From: Gallionella sp.
Lineage (GTDB): Bacteria; Pseudomonadota; Gammaproteobacteria; Burkholderiales; Gallionellaceae
DNA length: 52,508 nt
NCBI GenBank assembly: GCA_023229845.1
Contig: JALNYK010000022.1
Span: 1-52,508 of the forward strand
Direction of reading: 5' to 3'
In this document: positions 22,708 to 29,364 of the stretch, piece by piece
Layout of the letters: each line of letters begins with the position of its first letter
Position numbering within the stretch: the stretch's first letter is position 1
The notes under the pieces: generated by a model
Database searches by the model: none
What the model saw: only the letters and a program-made list of their open reading frames with translations
What the model was told of the DNA's origin: nothing
Program-made: the position numbers and the translations under genes

Positions 22708-23205
22708 ATGAACAATCCGAGTTTAATGGCGCAATACAAACAGCCAGTCTCTGTACTGGTGGTGATCTACACGGATGATCTGGATGTGCTGCTGCTGGAG
22801 CGCGCTGACCACCCAGGCTACTGGCAGTCGGTCACCGGCAGTTGCGAACCGGGCGAGGCGCTGATTGACACGGCGATCCGCGAGGTGTGCGAGGAGACCG
22901 GCATTGATGCTTCGCAATATGTACTGACCGACTGGCAACAGCGCAATGTCTACGAAATCTACCTGCACTGGCGCCATCGTTACCAACCCGGCGTCACCGA
23001 AAACACCGAGCATGTGTTCGGCCTGCAACTGCCGGCGCAGGTCGCAGTGCAACTTGCGCCGCAGGAGCATCTGGGCTACCAGTGGCTGCCGTGGCAAGAG
23101 GCTGCGGACAAAGTGTTCTCGCCGAGCAACCGTGCGGCGATATTGCAATTAGCGGAAAGAACGAAAATCCCCCCCAGCCCCCCTTTTGCAAAGGGGGGAG
23201 TGTAG
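22708..23205 (+). CDS. nudB: dihydroneopterin triphosphate diphosphatase (Nudix)
   Basis: Encodes 165 residues from ATG 22708, or 159 from ATG 22726 (MAQYKQPVSVLVVIYT), which is nearer the family's usual start. The Nudix box is GSCEPGEALIDTAIREVCEETGI. The substrate-type sequence LLLERADHPGYWQSVTGS and the position after aspS identify NudB, which removes pyrophosphate from dihydroneopterin triphosphate in folate synthesis. No ribosome site is visible, because repeat copy C ends just before the start. The last residues KIPPSPPFAKGGV are encoded by another palindromic repeat (23165-23270) that supplies the stop codon. The original C-terminus has therefore been replaced. Confidence 0.88.
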   Translation: MNNPSLMAQYKQPVSVLVVIYTDDLDVLLLERADHPGYWQSVTGSCEPGEALIDTAIREVCEETGIDASQYVLTDWQQRNVYEIYLHWRHRYQPGVTENTEHVFGLQLPAQVAVQLAPQEHLGYQWLPWQEAADKVFSPSNRAAILQLAERTKIPPSPPFAKGGV

Positions 23206-23270
23206 AGCGGCGGCGGGGTTTATAGCCCCCTTTGTAAAAGGGGGCGGTGAGCGAAGCGAGCGGGGGATTT
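23165..23270. repeat. G-tract palindromic repeat feeding into a nuclease start
   Basis: It begins AAATCCCCCC and ends GGGGGATTT (inverted), with two strong hairpins inside: CCCCCCTTT-TGC-AAAGGGGGG (23178-23198) and CCCCCTTT-GTA-AAAGGGGG (23226-23244), then GAGCGAAGCGAGC. The left part encodes the nudB C-terminus. The right end abuts ATG 23271, and its GGGGGA is the only candidate ribosome site for the nuclease. Confidence 0.85.
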
Positions 23271-23633
23271 ATGCAGCCCTACGATAAGAATCTGAAGCCT
23301 TTTTCGAGGATGCTCCGCTCGAATATGACCGAGGCCGAAAATCATTTATGGTACAGGCTCAGGAATAAGCAGATTTGCGGTGTCCAGTTCTATCGACAAA
23401 AGCCGCTGCTTTCGTTCATCGTGGATTTTTACTGTCCGAAAGCAATGCTGGTGATTGAACTGGATGGCGCACAACATTTAGAAGCTGAGCATCGGCTTCT
23501 GGATGCCGAGCGCGATAAGAAACTGGCAGACACGGGGATTAAAGTGTTGCGTTTCGATGACAGGCTGGTGCTGACTGAAACGGATGCCGTGATGGATGAG
23601 ATTTATTGGGTTATGAAGGCGCGGATAAGTTAA
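23271..23633 (+). CDS. DUF559 restriction-endonuclease-fold protein
   Basis: Encodes 120 residues: MQPYDKNLKPFSRMLRSNMTEAENHLWYRLRNKQICGVQFYRQKP, then FIVDFYCPKAMLVIELDGAQHL. The D...ExD pattern is the PD-(D/E)xK nuclease core shared with very-short-patch repair enzymes. Function is unproven; homologues are small standalone genes scattered in genomes. ATG 23271 is preferred over the in-frame GTG at 23247, which lies inside the repeat. The ATG immediately follows the G-tract palindrome, which may be more than coincidence. nadA follows 24 bp downstream. Confidence 0.88.
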   Translation: MQPYDKNLKPFSRMLRSNMTEAENHLWYRLRNKQICGVQFYRQKPLLSFIVDFYCPKAMLVIELDGAQHLEAEHRLLDAERDKKLADTGIKVLRFDDRLVLTETDAVMDEIYWVMKARIS

Positions 23634-23657
23634 ATCGCCGTGAACCGAAGGGAAGAA

Positions 23658-24755
23658 ATGCAAGAGAACATCATCCAGATCGCCTACGATCATCCCGATG
23701 CGGTGCAATCGAGTTGCAGCACCGCGCGAGCATGGGCGAAACGTCCGCAGGAGCCGAGTCCCGAGCAGAAGGCCGAGCTGATCGCGCGTATCAAGCGCCT
23801 GCTGAAAGAGCAGGATGCGGTGCTGGTGTCGCATTACTACGTGCATCCCGACCTGCAGGACCTCGCCGAAGCAACCGGCGGCATCGTGTCGGACTCGCTC
23901 GACATGGCGAACTTCGGCCACCAACATCCGGCGAAGACTATCGTTGTCGCGGGCGTGCGCTTCATGGGCGAGACCGCGAAGATACTGAATCCAGAGAAGC
24001 GCGTGCTGATGCCGGACCTCGAAGCGGAATGTTCGCTCGACCTCGGCTGTCCGGTGGACGAGTTCGCCGCGTTCTGCGACGCGCATCCGGACCGCACCGT
24101 GGTCGTGTATGCCAACACCAGCGCGGCAGTGAAGGCGCGCGCCGACTGGATGGTGACCAGCTCGATCGCACTGCCGGTGGTGAAGCACCTGATGGAGCGC
24201 GGCGAGAAGATACTGTGGGCGCCGGACCGCCATCTCGGCAGCTACGTGCAGGAACAGACCGGCGCGGACATGCTGCTGTGGCAGGGCTCGTGCATCGTGC
24301 ACGACGAATACAAGGCGAAGGAACTGATCGAGCTGAAGGCGCAGCATCCGGGTGCGCTGGTGCTGGTTCATCCCGAGTCGCCGCGCGCGGTGGTCAAGCT
24401 GGCCGACGTGGTCGGCTCGACCACGCAACTCATCAAGGCGGCGCAGGGTTCGGACGTGAAGGAATTCATCGTCGCAACCGACAACGGCATCCTGCACAAG
24501 ATGCGCACGCTGTGCCCGAACAAGGTCTTCCTCGAAGCGCCGACCGCGGGCTACGGCGCGACCTGCACTAGTTGCAGCCATTGCCCGTGGATGGCGATGA
24601 ACGGTCTGATCAATCTCGCTGAAGTGCTGGAAACCGGCAAGAACGAAATCCATGTCGATCCGGAAATCATTCCGCGCGCGGTGCTGCCGATCAAACGCAT
24701 GCTGGATTTCGCGCAGCAGATCAAGCTGCCGACCAGCGGCATCGGCAACGCGTGA
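23658..24755 (+). CDS. nadA: quinolinate synthase A
   Basis: Encodes 365 residues. NadA condenses iminoaspartate with dihydroxyacetone phosphate to quinolinate, using a [4Fe-4S] cluster. Visible signatures are VLVSHYYVHPDLQDLAEATGGIVSDSL, MPDLEAECSLDLGCP (cluster cysteine), YANTSAAVKA and the C-terminal TAGYGATCTSCSHCPWM with further cluster cysteines. ATG 23658 is chosen, with AAGGGAAG just upstream; an in-frame GTG at 23640 is possible. No nadB or nadC lies nearby. It is followed immediately by a long hairpin repeat. Confidence 0.96.
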   Translation: MQENIIQIAYDHPDAVQSSCSTARAWAKRPQEPSPEQKAELIARIKRLLKEQDAVLVSHYYVHPDLQDLAEATGGIVSDSLDMANFGHQHPAKTIVVAGVRFMGETAKILNPEKRVLMPDLEAECSLDLGCPVDEFAAFCDAHPDRTVVVYANTSAAVKARADWMVTSSIALPVVKHLMERGEKILWAPDRHLGSYVQEQTGADMLLWQGSCIVHDEYKAKELIELKAQHPGALVLVHPESPRAVVKLADVVGSTTQLIKAAQGSDVKEFIVATDNGILHKMRTLCPNKVFLEAPTAGYGATCTSCSHCPWMAMNGLINLAEVLETGKNEIHVDPEIIPRAVLPIKRMLDFAQQIKLPTSGIGNA

Positions 24756-24875
24756 AAAAATTGCTGCGGAGGGCGTCTGCGGCGTTGCGCGGTGCTCGGA
24801 ATCCTCATGTACAAAAGTACATTCCGGTTCCTGCGCTCCGTGCGCCTTGCATCCATCCCTCCTCGCGAATTTTTT
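24755..24875. repeat. 120-bp hairpin element between nadA and lipA
   Basis: The left arm AAAAAATT...GGAGGG (24755-24773) pairs with CCCTCC...AATTTTTT (24857-24875). A central palindrome TGTAC-AAAA-GTACA (24808-24821) is flanked by GGAAT/ATTCC. It begins at the last base of the nadA stop, so it may also terminate nadA. It looks like another interspersed element family, single-copy in this window. Confidence 0.72.
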
Positions 24876-24895
24876 AGAAAGCCTTTGAGGCTAGC

Positions 24896-25843
24896 ATGAA
24901 CAACGAAGAAAAAATCCAGAAGCGCCAAACGGGCGCACAGAAGACCGCGCGCAACCCGATCAAGATCGTGCCGCTGCAGGAGCGCCTGCGCAAGCCGCAG
25001 TGGATACGCGTCAAGTCCGGCAGCGGGCAGGGCTACCACGATGTGAAGCGCATGCTGCGCGAGAACCAGCTGCACACGGTGTGCGAGGAGGCTTCCTGCC
25101 CGAATATCGGCGAATGCTTCGGCAAGGGCACGGCCAGCTTCATGATCCTGGGCGACGTATGCACGCGCCGCTGCCCCTTCTGCGACGTCGCGCACGGCAA
25201 GCCGCTGCCGCCGGATCCAGACGAGCCGCAGAATCTCGCGCGCTCCATCGGCCTGCTGAAGCTGCGCTATGTCGTCATCACCAGCGTGGACAGGGACGAT
25301 TTGCGCGACGGTGGCGCGCAGCACTTCTCCGATTGCCTGCGCGCGATCCGCGCCAGCTCGCCGACGACAAGGCTGGAGACCTTGGTGCCGGACTTTCGTG
25401 GTCGGCTGGATGCCGCGCTGGATGCGATGGCGGGAGACCTGCCCGATGTGCTGAACCACAATCTCGAAACCGTGCCGCGCCTGTACTCGCTGGCCCGCCC
25501 TGGCGCGGACTATATCCATTCGCTGAAACTGCTGAAGGAATTCAAGGCGCGCTTCCCGCAGGTCGTCACCAAGTCCGGCCTGATGGTGGGCTTGGGCGAG
25601 ACCGACGACGAGGTGCTGGAGGTGATGCGCGACCTGCGCGTGCACGATGTCAACATGCTGACTATAGGCCAGTACCTGCAACCCTCGGACGGCCACCTGC
25701 CGGTGCTGCGCTACGTGCCGCCCGAGACCTTCGCGATGTACGAGCGCGCCGCGCAGGAGATGGGTTTCAGTCACGCAGCATGTGCGCCCATGGTGCGGTC
25801 GAGTTATTTTGCAGATGAACAGGCACTTCGGGCGGGTGTGTAG
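24896..25843 (+). CDS. lipA: lipoyl synthase
   Basis: Encodes 315 residues. A radical-SAM enzyme with two [4Fe-4S] clusters: auxiliary-cluster cysteines CEEASCPNIGEC and the radical-SAM motif CTRRCPFC. It inserts two sulfurs into protein-bound octanoate. Other family hallmarks are VITSVDRDDLRDGGAQHF, VLNHNLETVPRLY and the late Arg-Ser-Ser-Tyr motif MVRSSYFADE. lipB, often adjacent, is not here. The gene ends in TAG at the start of a run of TAG triplets, so readthrough in this frame would meet several further stops. Confidence 0.96.
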   Translation: MNNEEKIQKRQTGAQKTARNPIKIVPLQERLRKPQWIRVKSGSGQGYHDVKRMLRENQLHTVCEEASCPNIGECFGKGTASFMILGDVCTRRCPFCDVAHGKPLPPDPDEPQNLARSIGLLKLRYVVITSVDRDDLRDGGAQHFSDCLRAIRASSPTTRLETLVPDFRGRLDAALDAMAGDLPDVLNHNLETVPRLYSLARPGADYIHSLKLLKEFKARFPQVVTKSGLMVGLGETDDEVLEVMRDLRVHDVNMLTIGQYLQPSDGHLPVLRYVPPETFAMYERAAQEMGFSHAACAPMVRSSYFADEQALRAGV

Positions 25844-25866
25844 TAGTAGTAGTTGTAGTAGTAGTG
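25839..25866. repeat. TAG trinucleotide run after lipA
   Basis: GTGTAG is followed by repeated TAG units, with one TTG interruption (TAG x4, TTG, TAG x3). It spans the lipA stop codon and ends about 5 bp before the clsB stop on the other strand. It is a short microsatellite. Length variation would affect only the intergenic gap. Confidence 0.85.
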
Positions 25867-25870
25867 TTTT

Positions 25871-27061
25871 TTATTCCCGCCGCTTCCGGGGCGACACGAA
25901 CATCCCCACCAGCAAGCGAATGAAGCCATAGCTCACGCGGGCGAGTGCGCGTGCCCGGAAACTTTTCCCTGACTGATGTACGCGTAGTCCGTGGCTCGCG
26001 ATTTCGGCGAGCAGGCTGGCGCGAAGTTCCTGCGCGAAGCCTGCATCCTGCACGACGAGATTGGCTTCTCTTGCGAGCAGCAGGCTGAACGGGTCGATGT
26101 TCGACGAGCCTACCGTCGCCCATACGCCGTCGATCACGGCGACCTTGGCATGCAGGTGGCTGGCCTGGTATTCGTGGATTTCGATGCCGGCGGCGAGCAG
26201 TCGGTCATACAGCGCCTGCGTCGCGTAATGTTGGAGCCAGTATTCCACTCGTCCCTGCAGCAACAGCACGACGCGCACGCCGCGTTTCGCAGCCTGAATC
26301 AGCGCGCGGCGGAACATGCGGCCCGGTAGGAAGTAGGCATTGGCAATAATGATTTCGCTACGTGCGCCGACGATGGCCCTGAGGTAGGCTCGCTCGATGT
26401 CGCGCCGGTGGCGCAGGCTGTCGCGGATCAGCAGGGCGACGGGTTCATCGGGCGCAGGCATGCTTGTCCTGCCCGAGCGCCAGTTCATCGCCTTGCTGCG
26501 CCGGTGCAGAGTGGCCCACGACACCATGTTCCACAGTCGGCGCATGGCGGTGTGCACGGTGCCGGCCAGCGTACCCTGTACGCGCACCGCATAGTCCAGG
26601 CGCGGTTCGGAGATGCCGCCATCCGGCGGGATGTCGTCGATGATGTTGATGCCGCCGACGAAGGCGATCTTGCCGTCGATCGCCGCCAGCTTGCGGTGCA
26701 GGCGGTACAGTCGCCGCCGTCGGCTGCGCTGCAGCGTGAACGGCGAGACGGCGCGCCGGAACCATTGCACTTCGACTCCGGCAGAGCGCAGCTCGTCCAC
26801 CCAGTGCGGCGGCAGTTCTGCCGAGCCGAAACCATCCAGCAACAGGCGCACTGCGACGCCGCGCGCCGCGGCTCGCCGCAACGCCTCCCCGACCATGCGC
26901 CCGCTGTAGTCCGCGGCGTAGATATAGGTCTCCAGATAGATCGAGTGTTGTGCCGCGTCGATGTCGGCGCATAGCCGGGGGAAGTAGGCTGCGCCGTTTT
27001 GCAGCAGCGTCAGGCGGTTGCCGTCGATCCGGTGTGCGCCAGTCTGATGGCGTGTGCTCAC
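25871..27061 (-). CDS. clsB: cardiolipin synthase B-like phospholipase D family protein
   Basis: Encodes 396 residues with two HKD motifs: HRKLAAIDGKIAFVGG (H122, K124, D129) and HLHAKVAVIDGVWATVGSSN (about 300). These are the paired catalytic halves of bacterial phospholipase D-type cardiolipin synthases. There is no N-terminal membrane helix, as in ClsB. A short hydrophobic stretch (FIRLLVGMFV) is near the basic C-terminus. It forms cardiolipin or a related anionic lipid at the inner membrane. Translation starts at GTG 27061, overlapping the TGA of the upstream phosphatase-family gene (GTGA); the two are one operon, as in many proteobacteria. Confidence 0.92.
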   Translation of the reverse strand: MSTRHQTGAHRIDGNRLTLLQNGAAYFPRLCADIDAAQHSIYLETYIYAADYSGRMVGEALRRAAARGVAVRLLLDGFGSAELPPHWVDELRSAGVEVQWFRRAVSPFTLQRSRRRRLYRLHRKLAAIDGKIAFVGGINIIDDIPPDGGISEPRLDYAVRVQGTLAGTVHTAMRRLWNMVSWATLHRRSKAMNWRSGRTSMPAPDEPVALLIRDSLRHRRDIERAYLRAIVGARSEIIIANAYFLPGRMFRRALIQAAKRGVRVVLLLQGRVEYWLQHYATQALYDRLLAAGIEIHEYQASHLHAKVAVIDGVWATVGSSNIDPFSLLLAREANLVVQDAGFAQELRASLLAEIASHGLRVHQSGKSFRARALARVSYGFIRLLVGMFVSPRKRRE

Positions 27062-27819
27062 GCGACGTTCCCGCCGTGCCGTGTCAGCCGTGCCGACAGC
27101 GCGGCATGGTCAGACAGCCGCTGCCATGCGTCGCCGACATGCACTTCGCTGTGCGCCACGCCGAAGCCGCGCACGTAGATGCGGTCCAGCCGAAACAACG
27201 GCAGGCGCGCCGGGTAGCTGCGCGCAGGCGCGCCGGCATGCAGGTGAAATACGTCCTGCACCCCCAGTTCATTTGCCAGCGTGGCACTCATCTGGTTGCG
27301 CCAGTCGTTGAAGTCGCCGGCGATGATCAGCGGTGCATCCGGCGGAACGGAGTCGCGCACATGAGCTATCAGCGCGCGTGTCTGTTCGCACCGTCCTTTG
27401 GCGAACAGACCGAAATGGGCGCACAGGCAATGAACGCGCTGCCCGTCCGCCAGCTCGATCTCGCAGTGCAGCAGGCCGCGGCTCTCGAAACGGTGTGCCG
27501 AAACATCCCTGTTCTGGCATTGCACGATGGGGAAGCGGCTGAGGATTGCGTTGCCGTGGTGTCCGGCCTCGTATACCGCATTCTTGCCATAGGCACGATG
27601 CGGCCACACCGAACCGGCGATGAATTCGTGCTGTGCCTCGTCGGGATAGTCGTCGTGACGCTCGGCATGGTGGCGGTGTTCGCCCTGCACTTCTTGCAGG
27701 AATACGATGTCGGCATCCAGCTCGCGCAGTCGTTCGCGCAACCCGTGCATCACGACGCGGCGATTGAAGTGCGAGAAGCCCTTGTGGATGTTGTAGGTGG
27801 CGATGGTCAGCGTGCTCAT
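27058..27819 (-). CDS. endonuclease/exonuclease/phosphatase family protein
   Basis: Encodes 253 residues from MSTLTIATYNIHKGF, with the metal-dependent EEP fold: TYNIHKG, VFLQEVQG, the mid motif IIAGDFNDWRNQ and the C-terminal LSDHAALSARL. The substrate is unknown. Homologues sit beside clsB (YbhP-YbhO), suggesting a link to phospholipid metabolism, which is inference. The start at 27819 is chosen over an in-frame codon at 27897 because the conserved domain begins at once and the extension would run through the cyc2 terminator. Confidence 0.9.
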   Translation of the reverse strand: MSTLTIATYNIHKGFSHFNRRVVMHGLRERLRELDADIVFLQEVQGEHRHHAERHDDYPDEAQHEFIAGSVWPHRAYGKNAVYEAGHHGNAILSRFPIVQCQNRDVSAHRFESRGLLHCEIELADGQRVHCLCAHFGLFAKGRCEQTRALIAHVRDSVPPDAPLIIAGDFNDWRNQMSATLANELGVQDVFHLHAGAPARSYPARLPLFRLDRIYVRGFGVAHSEVHVGDAWQRLSDHAALSARLTRHGGNVA

Positions 27820-27861
27820 GTGAGCCGCATTCTTGCCGAACGGAGAGGGGGACGCAAGCGC

Positions 27862-27893
27862 AAAAAAACAGGGGAGACCGAAGTCTCCCCTGT
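27862..27893 (-). terminator. rho-independent terminator of cyc2 with UUCG loop
   Basis: Read leftward: ACAGGGGAGAC, TTCG, GTCTCCCCTGT, then T7. This is a perfect 11-bp stem closed by the very stable UUCG tetraloop with a long U tract. It lies 67 bp downstream of the cyc2 stop and is the strongest terminator in the window. Confidence 0.93.
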
Positions 27894-27960
27894 TCATTAC
27901 TTCATTAGCTTTTGTGTGATGGGGATCGGCTAAGCCTCAACCCATCCTACGCGGGCTAAC

Positions 27961-29184
27961 TTACCATGCAGCTTCCAGCAAGAACGTGGTCAACTGCTTG
28001 CCCGTTGCAAGAGGTGCAAAGGAGTTGCCGCTACGCTGAGAGTGGTTCACGTGCAGAGCAACGTTCTGGGTCAGGTCGTATACTGCGGTCACAGTGATCG
28101 AGTCCAGGTTCGTGCCAGTCGCGCCAGCCGGGATTGCTGCGCCGGTGGTGCCGTTCAGGTAGGCAGCACCGATGTGCAGAACGTGAGGAATCACGCTGTA
28201 GTCGGCGCCGAGGCTCCATGCCTTGCGGCCAGCTGCAAAGTAGTTGCCCACAGTATTGTCATTCTTAGCGTAGGTTGCGTAAACGCTCAGATCCTTGCCA
28301 GCTGCTTGGCCTTGCGCTTGGAAGTCAAGAGCAGTCGCACGGGCTGGGGTAGGAACTGCACCAACGTTACCGGATGCAAACTGAGCGCCGATGTTCATTG
28401 CCCAGTCGCCCACGGTCGGGGTTGCGGAGATACGGACATAGTTGCCGCTCAGCTTGTTGTTTGCGGCGCCTGCACCTGGGTTAGCCAGGTTGACTGCATT
28501 GGTCCACTTGGAGAAGTTGATATAGCCCATGTCGTTGATAGCAACAAAAGCCAGGCCGGTTGTTGCGCCAGCGCCGATGCCGGTAAACTGCTGTGCGGAG
28601 ATGTCGGTGCGGTGTTCAGCCCAACGCACGCCGCGCACTGCGCCGGTGCTGGATTGTTCGAAGCCGTAACCAACGCCCAGAGCGTCGGTCAGGTAAGGAA
28701 CTGCCAACAGCTTGGCGGAACCCAGATCGAACACGATAGGCATCTTGAAGCCAGCAACCAAGCCGGAAGGAGATGCGGTGTTGCCTTCAAACATGAAGCC
28801 GATGTTTTCAGCGACGCGACCGCCGAAGAACAGGCTGAACTCGTCAGGGATCTGCCACTGGCCGTTGCCGGTGGTGTTGGTGTTGGCACCGGGAAGTGCG
28901 CCAGCGGTGTCATCCTTGACGTAACGTGCCTTCAACAGCATGGATGCGTTCAGGACGTTAGGGATGGACAGGTGTTCGCCTTCAACCTTTTCTTGCGCGC
29001 CCATCATGGTGTAGCCAGCAGCCTTGAATGCCTGACCGAAACCGTTCAGGACTGGATAGTGTTGCTGGTGGCAAGCGTTACATGCCATGCCGGTTTGACG
29101 TGCGAACGACGGAACAGCGGACGCTTCCGGTGCGAACGCGGCTGCAGCCATCACGCCAGCGATAGAGAGAACGATCTTCTTCAT
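27961..29184 (-). CDS. cyc2: Cyc2-like outer-membrane cytochrome-porin, probable Fe(II) oxidase
   Basis: Encodes 407 residues. A signal peptide (about 1-23, ASA) is followed at once by VPSFARQTGMACNACHQQHYP...LNGFGQAFKAAGYTM, with CNACH at 35-39. This N-terminal sequence pattern, a single haem plug in front of a beta-barrel, is the hallmark of Cyc2, in which the haem domain is fused to a small porin. The rest is rich in alternating hydrophobic/glycine strands and ends FLLEAAW, with the terminal aromatic residue of outer-membrane barrels. Cyc2 proteins oxidise Fe2+ at the cell surface. GAGGAAAA before ATG 29184, a 5' hairpin and the UUCG terminator suggest a highly expressed single-gene transcript. 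An uncharacterised porin-cytochrome paralogue with another donor is the main alternative. Confidence 0.82.
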   Translation of the reverse strand: MKKIVLSIAGVMAAAAFAPEASAVPSFARQTGMACNACHQQHYPVLNGFGQAFKAAGYTMMGAQEKVEGEHLSIPNVLNASMLLKARYVKDDTAGALPGANTNTTGNGQWQIPDEFSLFFGGRVAENIGFMFEGNTASPSGLVAGFKMPIVFDLGSAKLLAVPYLTDALGVGYGFEQSSTGAVRGVRWAEHRTDISAQQFTGIGAGATTGLAFVAINDMGYINFSKWTNAVNLANPGAGAANNKLSGNYVRISATPTVGDWAMNIGAQFASGNVGAVPTPARATALDFQAQGQAAGKDLSVYATYAKNDNTVGNYFAAGRKAWSLGADYSVIPHVLHIGAAYLNGTTGAAIPAGATGTNLDSITVTAVYDLTQNVALHVNHSQRSGNSFAPLATGKQLTTFLLEAAW

Positions 29185-29216
29185 GGGTTTTCCTCTAAGT
29201 TTTAAGTTGGGTTGTA

Positions 29217-29242
29217 TGGCCAGTCGACTAAGTCGCTGGCCA
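29217..29242 (-). promoter_or_regulatory. palindrome in the cyc2 upstream region
   Basis: TGGCCAGTCGACT against AGTCGCTGGCCA forms an almost perfect 26-bp inverted repeat, 32 bp before the cyc2 ATG. It could be an mRNA-stabilising 5' hairpin or an operator. I cannot place the promoter with confidence in the remaining 120 bp upstream. Confidence 0.55.
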
Positions 29243-29364
29243 ACGTTTAGTTGCTTTTTTAGTGAATGGCAATTCCTCCCCTTCACTGGGAGCGGACTGT
29301 ATAGAAGCGCGGGAGGGGCTGTCAAAGGTTGTACAGGGATGTGTGGTTTTTTTGCAACAGTGCT

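Noticed and set aside
25839..25866. Possible CRISPR-like array (regular short repeats)
   Set aside because: It is a continuous TAG triplet run without spacers. No CRISPR array or cas gene was seen in the window.
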